Position numbers and translations under genes: made by a program. A DNA stretch of 64,000 nucleotides. Origin: Bacteroidales bacterium (GTDB lineage: Bacteria; Bacteroidota; Bacteroidia; Bacteroidales; F082). Numbering within the stretch: position 1 is the first letter of the stretch; each line of letters starts with the position of its first letter. Below are positions 26,845 through 35,248 of the stretch, one piece after another. The notes beneath the pieces were generated by a model. It was not told the DNA's origin. It ran no database searches and was given only the letters and a program-made list of their open reading frames with translations. The DNA lies in contig JAKSMV010000006.1 in assembly GCA_024400425.1 (NCBI GenBank), positions 60,205-124,204 of the forward strand, read 5' to 3'.

Positions 26845-28613
26845 CCGTAAATCTCTTTGAAATAAGCACTTAGGAAGGAACTGACCGAGTCGTTGGTTCC
26901 AAACACTTGCTGCAACCGACGATGCTTCTGGTTGATGCCGCTTTGCGAGATGCCCATCAAGGCGGCCACCTCTTTTTGCTTCAGATTCAGGAAAAACAGG
27001 CAGCAATAGCGTATGTCGTTGCTGGTAAGACGAGGATAATTCTTCACCAAGATGGTCGTCAGGTCGTCGAAGCTGTCGTTCACTGCCTTCACGAGTTCAA
27101 CCAAGTCTCTCTCTTTCAGCAAAGGCGTCGAGCCACCTTTCAGGTTCTTGGTCATCACATCTTCTTTCTCAACCAACGACTTGATTTTAAGTACAATATG
27201 CGACTGCTCAAGCTGTTGCATACGGCCAGCATAATCGCCCGGCTTTTCCTCGAACGAGAGTTTCTTCTTGGTCATCTCCAGTTCGAGTTCCTTGTGCTTC
27301 AGCTCGTTTTCCTTCTCCTTCATCGATTGCTGATGCATCGTCTTGTTGCTGAGCAACAATTTCTTCAAACGCTTGTAGAACAACAGCATGACAATCACGA
27401 TGGCAGCAAAGACCACGAACATGATGCCCGCGTTCTTCAGGTTGTGTTGCACCGAGATTTGATGCTGCGACTGCAACTCAACGTCCTTGACATGGTTCTC
27501 ATAGTGCTGCACAAGTGCCAACTTCGTTTTTGAGCGTTCCACCTCTTCGCCGAGGAAGGTGGCATAATAGGCTGCCTTTTCGTAATCGCCCATCTCGTTG
27601 CACAGCGAAATCATATTATTGAGCAGGCGCGTGCGCTCGTACGGGTCGAAGGGGAAGCTCTTCTCGTAATAATGCAAGGCGCTATCGCTGAGATGGTCCA
27701 TGAAGTAAAGCTCGGCCAAAAGACCATAATGCGGCTTGCGTTCCACCTCTTCCGTCTGCGCGGCAATCGCTTCATAAAGCATCGCGTAGGCACGCTCCTT
27801 TTCGCCAACGCTGAACAAGGTACGAGCCTGGTTGTTGACCAAAGTCTGACGGTTCCTTGAACCGATTTCAACATCCGAAAGACTTGAGATGGCGGCATCG
27901 GCTTCACGGAAATAGACCAAGGCACTATCCTGATTTCCAGCTTGATAGAATATCTCACCAATGGTTTCAAGATTAAAGGCCGTGCCGATGTCGATATGGT
28001 TGCGGTCGAAATAGGTGTTGGCTTTCTTGAGGTTGTCGATGGCAATGCTCCACGACTCGTTGTTGTAATAGATGACACCTATCTTATTATAGGCAAGCGC
28101 CAAAAACTCATTCACCAGAGGAAAACGCTCAGCGTTCACCTTCTCGGCCAAACTCAACGCCTTGAAATAGCTGTCGCATGCCGCAATGGGACGGTCGCTC
28201 TTTTCCTCATAGTTGGCAATGCAATAATACGACTTAGCCAGCAAGAAATCAACCATTTCCGACGAAGGATACTCATGGTGCAAACTGTCGTAGAAATGGT
28301 TGACACGTTGATTCTGGGTCATCAGGAAAGAATCGACAGGACCTTTGGTGCTGATTTCGGTTGCCAAAAGCATGAATTCGAAATAGTCGGGCCGCTTGAG
28401 CGAGCGAATATCCACCGAATCATGAAACGCCATAAGGATTCGCATGGCGCTATCGGGCTGCAAAGTCATGAAGGTATTGGCTTTGGCGAAAACGGAATAA
28501 TGGAACGGAGCTTCCACGTTATCAAACGGATAGGAGACCTCGTCGCGCCTTTGACATGCCACCACAGCAAGCACCAAAGCCATAAAAACAAACCTAAAAA
28601 AAGCCCTGCCCAC
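26841..28613 (-). CDS. Membrane TPR protein with cytoplasmic HTH domain
   Basis: A 590-residue regulator-like protein. It starts at a GTG that gives an N-terminal signal with lipobox (VLAVVAC, C20); an ATG ten codons later would remove the positive residues. TPR-like repeats fill about 120-360, a transmembrane helix lies at 395-413, a coiled coil follows (about 425-470), and a C-terminal helix-turn-helix is in KEVAALMGISQSGINQKHRR (about 545-570). This layout is that of Bacteroidota TPR/DUF6377-like one-component membrane regulators, with sensing outside and DNA binding inside. Confidence 0.75.
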   Translation of the reverse strand: MGRAFFRFVFMALVLAVVACQRRDEVSYPFDNVEAPFHYSVFAKANTFMTLQPDSAMRILMAFHDSVDIRSLKRPDYFEFMLLATEISTKGPVDSFLMTQNQRVNHFYDSLHHEYPSSEMVDFLLAKSYYCIANYEEKSDRPIAACDSYFKALSLAEKVNAERFPLVNEFLALAYNKIGVIYYNNESWSIAIDNLKKANTYFDRNHIDIGTAFNLETIGEIFYQAGNQDSALVYFREADAAISSLSDVEIGSRNRQTLVNNQARTLFSVGEKERAYAMLYEAIAAQTEEVERKPHYGLLAELYFMDHLSDSALHYYEKSFPFDPYERTRLLNNMISLCNEMGDYEKAAYYATFLGEEVERSKTKLALVQHYENHVKDVELQSQHQISVQHNLKNAGIMFVVFAAIVIVMLLFYKRLKKLLLSNKTMHQQSMKEKENELKHKELELEMTKKKLSFEEKPGDYAGRMQQLEQSHIVLKIKSLVEKEDVMTKNLKGGSTPLLKERDLVELVKAVNDSFDDLTTILVKNYPRLTSNDIRYCCLFFLNLKQKEVAALMGISQSGINQKHRRLQQVFGTNDSVSSFLSAYFKEIYG

Positions 28614-28708
28614 TAAAAATGCTGATTTTGAGGGTGTAAAATTAGGAAAAACTTCTTTTAATTCCGCAAAATGATGGAAAAAATGGCTTGAAATAAAGAA
28701 ATTATCTA

Positions 28709-28716
28709 CAAAACTA
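28709..28716 (-). promoter_or_regulatory. -7 box of the TPR regulator
   Basis: TAGTTTTG on the minus strand, about 95 bases before the GTG start. Confidence 0.4.
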
Positions 28717-28748
28717 ATTTTTTAGTTACAACATTAAATAATAAATTG

Positions 28749-28756
28749 TATATTTG
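28749..28756 (+). promoter_or_regulatory. -7 box of the blaI-M56 operon
   Basis: TATATTTG; transcription would begin near 28763 and run through about 200 bases of repeats before the blaI ATG. Confidence 0.5.
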
Positions 28757-28780
28757 CAGCGCTAAACGAGAAAAACTGTC

Positions 28781-28803
28781 GAGACGTCGATTCATCGCGT
28801 CTC
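28781..28803. repeat. GAGACG-type palindrome
   Basis: GAGACG and CGTCTC flank TCGATTCATCG; a member of the window's dispersed palindrome family, inside the blaI leader. Confidence 0.6.
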
Positions 28804-28805
28804 GG

Positions 28806-28955
28806 CGGAAGTCTAAAAGTCAATGCTTCAGCTCCCCTTCGACTTGCTTCGGCTCCGCTCAGCAGTCACCGCTCAGGGAGCAACTCAGCATCCCACAAAG
28901 TCCTTAAGTCAAAAAAGTCCACAAGTCTAAAAGTCCACAAGTCTAAAAGTCACAC
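28806..28955. repeat. Repeat tract in the blaI leader
   Basis: Holds GCTTCGGCTCCGCTCAGC, related fragments (TCAATGCTTCAGCTCC, CAGCATCCCACAAAGTCC) and three GTC(C)ACAAGTCTAAAAGTC-like units. It joins the two repeat types also seen between hpt and adk. Confidence 0.7.
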
Positions 28956-28959
28956 AATC

Positions 28960-29325
28960 ATGAAAGAACTAACGAAAGCAGAAGAGCAAATCATGCAAGT
29001 CATCTGGAAAATCGGGCAAGGATTTGCAAACGAAATCATGGCGGCATTTCCCGAGCCGAAACCTGCCTACAACACCGTCCTGACCGTGGTGAGAATATTG
29101 GAAAAGAAAGGCTTTGTCGGTCACGAGACCTTCTGCAAGGCCAACCGCTACTACCCTATCGTCAGCAAGGAAGAGTATTCACAAAACTCGCTCAAAGGAT
29201 TGGTTTCCAACTATTTCAATGGTTCATACACCGAACTCGTTTCCGCCTTTGCGAAGAAGGAAAACCTCAGCATAGAGCAGTTGGAAGAACTCAAGAAAAT
29301 GATTGAAGAGGCCATAAACAACTAA
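28960..29325 (+). CDS. BlaI/MecI-family repressor
   Basis: A 121-residue winged-helix repressor (LTKAEEQIMQVIWKIGQG, PAYNTVLTVVRILEKKGFV) with the family's C-terminal dimerisation part. BlaI proteins are cleaved when a partner M56 protease senses a signal; that partner begins 4 bases downstream. No beta-lactamase is nearby, so it is unlikely to be a resistance switch. Confidence 0.9.
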   Translation: MKELTKAEEQIMQVIWKIGQGFANEIMAAFPEPKPAYNTVLTVVRILEKKGFVGHETFCKANRYYPIVSKEEYSQNSLKGLVSNYFNGSYTELVSAFAKKENLSIEQLEELKKMIEEAINN

Positions 29326-29329
29326 AGCC

Positions 29330-30883
29330 ATGATTACCAACATCATCATCACATTCATCGCGACCGCTGTCCTTTGGCTGACCTATCGGCTGCTTTTCAG
29401 CAGCAGCAACCAGTTCCAATTCAACAGGTTCATGTTGCTTTCAATGACGGCATTCACCTTCATCCTGCCCTTCATTCACATCAGATTTCCACAGCAAATG
29501 ACTGACAACGTTGCCATTGCGCAAAATATCACGAACTATTACATGCTTCGCGAAATCGCTGTCAAATCGCAAAACGCGGTTCCTCAAGGTTTCGATTGGC
29601 TGCAACTTATTGCCTATATTTATATGATAGGTGTCGTCGTGTTTTTAGTCAAAATGACGTTTAACATTTTGAGAATCTATGTGATAGCCAAGAAAAACGA
29701 GACAGAAAACATCGATGGGATGAAGGTGGTGAAGACCAAAGAAGAACACATCCCCTACTCTTTCCTCAATTACATCTTCATGCCGGAAGGTGAAATCGAC
29801 CCGCAGATTTTGCGACACGAAATGAGCCACGTCAGGCATCATCATTCGCTCGACATCCTTTTCATTGAAATCGCAACTGCATTCCAGTGGTTTAATCCAT
29901 TCATGCGTTTGATTAAGAAAGACTTACAGAACATACACGAATATACCGCCGACCGTGACGTCATCGACAACGGTGCGGACAAGACCGACTATATGATGTT
30001 GATCCTGCAGCAGTGCACGGCTATGGGAACAAGCGCTCGGCCAAGCGCCTCGACACAAATAGCAAACAACTTCAGTTTTTCACTCACTAAAAAAAGAATT
30101 AAAATGATTACAAAAAAAAGTAAAACAAAAGGCCTGCTTTGGCGCACATTAGGTGTCTTGCCAGTGGCAGCCGTGCTGCTTGTCGCCAATGCGAAGGTGA
30201 CGGCACAGGAAAAATCAGAAATTCCTCCGACCGAGAAAAAGGGATTTTTGGACACTTACAAATTATCAGTTAATTTTGGTGGTTTTGATGGTGCAGCGGT
30301 TGATTACGATGACCATGTATTGACCATCGATACCGAGCAACTTAATTTTGACGGTTTTGAAGTAGGCGATACGGTTTCAATTTCAGGTTATCAGGTTACG
30401 CAAATCGAAAAACCAGACCCAATTTCGGGCGAAATGAAAAAAGTGCTGAAAATCATCAATGCTCCAACGGGCGATGTGCATTTCACTGAATTGGGCGACA
30501 ACAAGTTCGAAGTGACTATGCAGAACAACGACACCATATTCCAGATGTGCGAACAGATGCCTGAATTTCCGGGTGGAATCGAAGGCCTGATGGAATTCGT
30601 TTCGACGAATCTGAACTATCCCGAACAAGCCAAAGACAATTCCATCGAAGGCAGATGCTTTGTCGGCTTCATTGTCGAGCCTGACGGCAGCGTGAGCAAT
30701 GTCGAGATTGTGAGAGGCGTAGCCAGTGCTTACGAGGAAGAAAAGCCAAAGGCACTCGCCCAGCAATGTGACGAAGAAGCGATGCGCGTCGTGAAGTCGA
30801 TGCCGAAATGGAAGCCCGGAATGAACGAAGGCAAGCCCGTCAGGGTCCATTACGTCCTCCCCATCAATTTCAAACTGAAATGA
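29330..30883 (+). CDS. M56 metallopeptidase with TonB C-terminal domain
   Basis: A 517-residue BlaR1-like protein. N-terminal membrane helices (about 1-55 and 88-120) precede the zinc motif HEMSH (163-167) in LRHEMSHVRHHHSLD. A further membrane helix lies near 270-290 (TLGVLPVAAVLLVANA). The C-terminal 100 residues are a TonB C-terminal domain (MPEFPGGIEGLMEFVSTNL, then GFIVEPDGSVSNVEIVRG). It should face the periplasm and signal by cleaving BlaI. The TonB tail replaces the penicillin-binding sensor of true BlaR1, so the signal is probably not a beta-lactam. Confidence 0.85.
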   Translation: MITNIIITFIATAVLWLTYRLLFSSSNQFQFNRFMLLSMTAFTFILPFIHIRFPQQMTDNVAIAQNITNYYMLREIAVKSQNAVPQGFDWLQLIAYIYMIGVVVFLVKMTFNILRIYVIAKKNETENIDGMKVVKTKEEHIPYSFLNYIFMPEGEIDPQILRHEMSHVRHHHSLDILFIEIATAFQWFNPFMRLIKKDLQNIHEYTADRDVIDNGADKTDYMMLILQQCTAMGTSARPSASTQIANNFSFSLTKKRIKMITKKSKTKGLLWRTLGVLPVAAVLLVANAKVTAQEKSEIPPTEKKGFLDTYKLSVNFGGFDGAAVDYDDHVLTIDTEQLNFDGFEVGDTVSISGYQVTQIEKPDPISGEMKKVLKIINAPTGDVHFTELGDNKFEVTMQNNDTIFQMCEQMPEFPGGIEGLMEFVSTNLNYPEQAKDNSIEGRCFVGFIVEPDGSVSNVEIVRGVASAYEEEKPKALAQQCDEEAMRVVKSMPKWKPGMNEGKPVRVHYVLPINFKLK

Positions 30884-30903
30884 GCTGACACATTGATGAA
30901 AGC

Positions 30904-30938
30904 AAAAAAAAGTCTGGCGCAAACGCCAGACTTTTTTT
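30904..30938 (+). terminator. Terminator of the blaI-M56 operon
   Basis: AGTCTGGCG and CGCCAGACT form the stem, with A-rich 5' and seven-T 3' flanks. Confidence 0.9.
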
Positions 30939-30941
30939 GTG

Positions 30942-30997
30942 GGTGAATGGTGACGGGTGAATGGTGATGGGTGAATGGTGATGGGTGAATGGTGATA
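30942..30997. repeat. Four 14-bp tandem repeats
   Basis: GGTGAATGGTGATG is repeated four times in a row (first copy has C for T, last runs into TAA). Located between the operon terminator and the sorting-domain gene; non-coding. Confidence 0.8.
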
Positions 30998-31081
30998 ACT
31001 AACTAATAACCATTAACTCATAACCCATAACCATCATGTCGTTTATTATTGGCCACCCACTTACATGTAAATAACATCCTA

Positions 31082-32356
31082 TCACCGAGTTACCACAAAG
31101 CGAGTCACCAAAGCGGGTCGGTTTTTGCCGCTCACCGAGAGGAGATAGACACCACTTTCAAGACTTGAGACATCAAGACGCATGGAGGCATTTGTGGCAG
31201 CCATTTCAAGCACGCACTGGCCTATGACATCGTAAACGGCAATGCCCGTCGCACCCTCGCATTCAACCACAAGAACGTCGTTGGCTGGATTTGGATAGAT
31301 GCGCAAAACAGCAGTCAACGATTCATCAACAGCAGCATGATTGTTTTCCAAAACTGGGAAACCCTGATTATCGAAGGTTTCGTCGAAGCCCCAAACATGG
31401 GTTCCAGCATTCAAGACATCGACAAACGACCGCTCACGCATTTCATCAGCCGATTTTGGCGTACCCAATCCCATTGCACCGCAAGTGTTCAGGAAATAAG
31501 AATTGCGTATCGTATCAAGACCCATATGAGAACCCACTAATCCACCGACAACCAAACTGTCGCACGAAACGCCTCCAACATTGTAACAATTCTCAATCTT
31601 TGGTTGCATCGAACGGGCCACACATCCCCCTGCCGACATCACACCATTCACATCGCCAACATTATAGCAGTTAATGACAGTTGCCTTTTGTGAATTTGCA
31701 ACAATACCACCCGCATGTTTTCCATTCACCATTCCTTCGTTATAGCATTCCTCAATCACACTCGATTCCGCTACACCGACAATGCCACCCGCATCACCGG
31801 TTTCACAAATGACATCTGCCTTATTGACACAACGGCAAACCGTAGCTCCACTAACCTTTTTAGCAATGCCACCCGAAACTACCGAGCCACTCATAATCTT
31901 GATGTTTTCAATAACGACTGGATTTTGATTGCTTCCAATAACATCACCAAACAAACCGCCTAATGAGTTTGGACGAGTATATAGATTATAGATACAGTGA
32001 CCACCACCATCAAAAGAGCCTCGAAACACACGATACATTTGATAACCTGTCGTACATCCTGTTTGGTAGTCATTATACAAATACACGCCAATCGGATTCC
32101 AGAGCCGATCTTCACTGCAATTAAGGTCAATATCCGTTGTAAGTCGGAAATGAAGGCCATAGGTATCATAACCCGCAGCACACATATAAGACAGAAAAGC
32201 AAGATTTTCAGCCGATTCAATCAAATAGGGCGACTCTGCTGTGCCTTCGCCGCGAGTCCACAGCTCACATTTTCCATTCCAAACGCTACGGTTGCCCTGA
32301 GCCATAGCGCCAATAGCTACCATGACCAAAACGAGAAGTGTAAATATCTTTTTCAT
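31082..32356 (-). CDS. Secreted GLUG-repeat protein with T9SS sorting domain (copy 1)
   Basis: A 424-residue protein with signal peptide (MKKIFTLLVLVMVAIGAMAQ). The middle has GLUG-like beta-helix repeats (GGIVGVAESSVIEECYNEG, GGIVANSQKATVINCYNVG, GGLVG...). The end is a T9SS type A sorting domain, IYPNPANDVLVVECEG to FVVTR. It is exported by T9SS and probably attached to the surface. It follows the partner gene by 31 bases without its own promoter, so the two are cotranscribed. It is a paralogue of 33935-35206, and bases 31082-31300 are identical to 33935-34153. Confidence 0.85.
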   Translation of the reverse strand: MKKIFTLLVLVMVAIGAMAQGNRSVWNGKCELWTRGEGTAESPYLIESAENLAFLSYMCAAGYDTYGLHFRLTTDIDLNCSEDRLWNPIGVYLYNDYQTGCTTGYQMYRVFRGSFDGGGHCIYNLYTRPNSLGGLFGDVIGSNQNPVVIENIKIMSGSVVSGGIAKKVSGATVCRCVNKADVICETGDAGGIVGVAESSVIEECYNEGMVNGKHAGGIVANSQKATVINCYNVGDVNGVMSAGGCVARSMQPKIENCYNVGGVSCDSLVVGGLVGSHMGLDTIRNSYFLNTCGAMGLGTPKSADEMRERSFVDVLNAGTHVWGFDETFDNQGFPVLENNHAAVDESLTAVLRIYPNPANDVLVVECEGATGIAVYDVIGQCVLEMAATNASMRLDVSSLESGVYLLSVSGKNRPALVTRFVVTR

Positions 32357-32387
32357 AACGATTCGATTTTAATAGTTTAACAATAAA

Positions 32388-33848
32388 TCATTTAGCATAT
32401 TGATTATGGAAAAATTCGCGGATATGATCGATGAAATCGCCTTTACGTTCCATCTGTGCATGTTCCTCATTGCCGAACACTGTAATTTGGGCGAAATCAA
32501 GTTCTTGCATCTGGCCCGCAGCAAGTTGGAAAGGACCGCACGAGCCAATGACTCGTCTATCGCTAGGCCGATGACCCGTATCTTCCTCGGTAGCGTAGAA
32601 ATCGCTTGGCGGTGTATTGCAACCCGTTCCCCAGTTGCACGGATCACTATCTGCAGGGAAGTAGAATCTCAAATCCATACCCTGAAGGCTCATCCACGCA
32701 TAATACTCTTCTGGCGAATTAGGAGTACCATTGGTTGCCGCCGTGTTATCATGATAAATTGAATAGCACATTCCCAATCGCTCGTCATCAACGATGCCAT
32801 TTCCAAAGCCATATCCGTTGTAGGCATATTGGTCGAGTGGATGCTCGGGGTCTTGAAGCATAGCGCAGTCACCATTGAATGCCGGATTGTCGCGACCATC
32901 GGCATCCATATATGGACCTGCCAAAATGGTGCAGACTTGCACCGGCCAGTCGCTGCCATAACCAAGATCCTCATCACTGCCTTCATCAAAATCGTCGCCA
33001 TTATAAGTGAAGAAAGAACTGCGAAGCACATCGCAACCAACGAAATCATCCCAACCATAGCCTATGTCCATATCGTTCCACATCGCAATGTAACTATCAT
33101 GATAATCTTTATGAGAACGATTGAAAATCTTGTAATTAAAGAAAACCGTGTTATTCAAGGCTTCATCATCAGGAGCATCAAACGCATAAACCATTCCATG
33201 GATTTCAAGACCCATTCCAGGCTCACCGCCACTCGATTCGGTATGACGACTATAATTATCATTAAAGATGTAGAAAAGGCATTGGTCACCCTTGATGTCG
33301 GGATAGTCGCCATCCATAGGATTGTAGCGGCCATCGCCATTCACATCCACGAAAGGAGCGAGATTTTCGGCAAAACCCTCCTCACCATGGGCAGGCCACG
33401 TGAGGATGTCATCGGGAATTTCGTAGTTGACCTCGCCATAATGCAATCTGAAATCATCAATCTCCTTGCGTGTGAGATTCCAGACATGATGGTATTTCAG
33501 CACCGTCATCAAATCAACGGAAGCATCAGCCAAGCGCAAAGGGCCTGACCAAAAATCGTTGCCTAACTGATGATGACACATGGCCGAAACAAAAAGGCTG
33601 TCGGCGGCATCAAGGCCTCCAATCCATAGCGAATGGGCAAAGATAGTGCTCTTGTCACTTCCAGCAGGGACTTCATGCGCCTTACACGAATTTTCCATGA
33701 ACGAAGCATCGAAATTAGAACCATCGCCCATGACACGCATGCTCACATTGTTGATGTCAATGTATGAATACGGTGGTGTGATTTGGCTTTGTGCCCAAAA
33801 GGCAACAAGACAAAGAGCAATTGTAAGGTAAATCTTTTTCATATGCAT
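32388..33848 (-). CDS. Secreted T9SS-associated protein lacking a sorting domain (copy 1)
   Basis: A 486-residue secreted protein (MKKIYLTIALCLVAFWAQSQ signal; the ATG at 33848 adds two residues). It shares the conserved layout of large Bacteroidota secreted proteins: SLWIGGLDAADSL, NDFWSGPLRLAD, LAPFVDVNGDGRYNP with an acidic DGDYPD loop that may bind calcium, and DDFVGCDVLRSSFFTYNGDD. Such proteins normally end in a T9SS sorting domain; this one ends at HNQYAK. The sorting-domain gene follows 31 bases later. Its own TAATTTTG promoter lies 24 bases upstream. Confidence 0.75.
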   Translation of the reverse strand: MHMKKIYLTIALCLVAFWAQSQITPPYSYIDINNVSMRVMGDGSNFDASFMENSCKAHEVPAGSDKSTIFAHSLWIGGLDAADSLFVSAMCHHQLGNDFWSGPLRLADASVDLMTVLKYHHVWNLTRKEIDDFRLHYGEVNYEIPDDILTWPAHGEEGFAENLAPFVDVNGDGRYNPMDGDYPDIKGDQCLFYIFNDNYSRHTESSGGEPGMGLEIHGMVYAFDAPDDEALNNTVFFNYKIFNRSHKDYHDSYIAMWNDMDIGYGWDDFVGCDVLRSSFFTYNGDDFDEGSDEDLGYGSDWPVQVCTILAGPYMDADGRDNPAFNGDCAMLQDPEHPLDQYAYNGYGFGNGIVDDERLGMCYSIYHDNTAATNGTPNSPEEYYAWMSLQGMDLRFYFPADSDPCNWGTGCNTPPSDFYATEEDTGHRPSDRRVIGSCGPFQLAAGQMQELDFAQITVFGNEEHAQMERKGDFIDHIREFFHNQYAK

Positions 33849-33871
33849 AATTTTAAATGTTTATCAGGCTA

Positions 33872-33879
33872 CAAAATTA
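33872..33879 (-). promoter_or_regulatory. -7 box of module copy 1
   Basis: TAATTTTG on the minus strand with a TTTG 21 bases upstream; the corresponding sequence precedes module copy 2. Confidence 0.55.
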
Positions 33880-33934
33880 GCAACAATTACTTTTACAAAA
33901 CAAAGGAATTTTTTAGGCGGGCATGACGAACGGG

Positions 33935-35206
33935 TCACCGAGTTACCACAAAGCGAGTCACCAAAGCGGGTCGGTTTTTGCCGCTCACCGAGAGGAGATA
34001 GACACCACTTTCAAGACTTGAGACATCAAGACGCATGGAGGCATTTGTGGCAGCCATTTCAAGCACGCACTGGCCTATGACATCGTAAACGGCAATGCCC
34101 GTCGCACCCTCGCATTCAACCACAAGAACGTCGTTGGCTGGATTTGGATAGATAAACAAACCGTTTTCCAAAATCTCGCCGAGTTCGGTAGGGTTGGATT
34201 TCAGGATTGGGAAACCTTGATTTTCAAAGGCATCGTCGAATCCCCAGACATCGGTTTCGTTGTTCAGCACACCAACAAAAGCCCTGTCGCACATCTCATC
34301 TTCCGTTTTTGACGTGCCAACGCCCGATGCGCCGCAAGTGTTGAGATAATAGGCATTGCTGACCACATCAGCATTGGCTGGCTTGCCAATCAAGCCACCA
34401 ATATTCGCACTTACGCAAGCGACGGTTCCAACATTATAGCAATTCTTCAGTTCAATCGCATTGGATTGCCCAACGCAGCCACCTGCTATCTCAGCACCTT
34501 CCACCTCACCTACATTGTAGCAATTCACTATGGTAGAACTTGTTACGAATCCACCCAAACCTCCAGCGACTTTTCCATTCACGTTGCCTTCGTTGAAGCA
34601 CTCCTTAATCACACTCGATTGTGACACTTCGGCAGCAATGCCTCCCACACGGCCGTTTTCGTTGACGATATCCGCCTTGTTGACACAGCGGCTCGCCGTA
34701 GCTTTAACCAACTTTTGGGCAATGCCTCCACCCGAAGCCAAGCCGCTCATCACCTTCACATCACTAACGACGGCACGATTGCCATTCATCCCAGAGACAA
34801 CTCCAAACAAGCCACCGTCCGATTCGGAATACAGATTGAAGATGCTATGTTCACCACCATTAAAATGACCACGGAAATAATTATATGAGATGTTAGAGAT
34901 GAGGCATCCCGATTGATAATCATAATAACTCTGCGTTCCGATTGGGTTCCAGGGCATGGTCTCACTGCCATTGAGGTCAATGTCTGTGGTCAACTCGAAA
35001 TAGAGGCCTTCAGTTTCAAAGCCATACGCGCAAATATACGACAAGAAAGCCAGGTTCTCGGCCGATTCAATCAGGATGGGCGATTCTTGGGTGCCTTCGC
35101 CCCGTGTCCACATCGTGCATTTCCCGTTCCAAACGCTGACTTCGTCCTGTGCCATCGCACCTACAGCCACCAAGACCATTACGATAAGTGTATATATCTT
35201 TTTCAT
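33935..35206 (-). CDS. Secreted GLUG-repeat protein with T9SS sorting domain (copy 2)
   Basis: A 423-residue paralogue of the protein at 31082-32356. Signal peptide MKKIYTLIVMVLVAVGAMAQ; GLUG-like repeats GGIAAEVSQSSVIKECFNEG, GGLGGFVTSSTIVNCYNVG and GGLIG follow. The C-terminal sorting domain (IYPNPANDVLVVECEG...FVVTR) is identical in protein and DNA to copy 1, while the rest has diverged. The gene follows its partner by 42 bases. Confidence 0.85.
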   Translation of the reverse strand: MKKIYTLIVMVLVAVGAMAQDEVSVWNGKCTMWTRGEGTQESPILIESAENLAFLSYICAYGFETEGLYFELTTDIDLNGSETMPWNPIGTQSYYDYQSGCLISNISYNYFRGHFNGGEHSIFNLYSESDGGLFGVVSGMNGNRAVVSDVKVMSGLASGGGIAQKLVKATASRCVNKADIVNENGRVGGIAAEVSQSSVIKECFNEGNVNGKVAGGLGGFVTSSTIVNCYNVGEVEGAEIAGGCVGQSNAIELKNCYNVGTVACVSANIGGLIGKPANADVVSNAYYLNTCGASGVGTSKTEDEMCDRAFVGVLNNETDVWGFDDAFENQGFPILKSNPTELGEILENGLFIYPNPANDVLVVECEGATGIAVYDVIGQCVLEMAATNASMRLDVSSLESGVYLLSVSGKNRPALVTRFVVTR

Positions 35207-35248
35207 GACAATTCGATTTTAATTGTTTGACGATAAGTTATTTGAAAG

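Noticed and set aside
28960..30883. Beta-lactam resistance module
   Set aside because: BlaI and an M56 protease are present, but there is no penicillin-binding sensor domain and no beta-lactamase gene near by.
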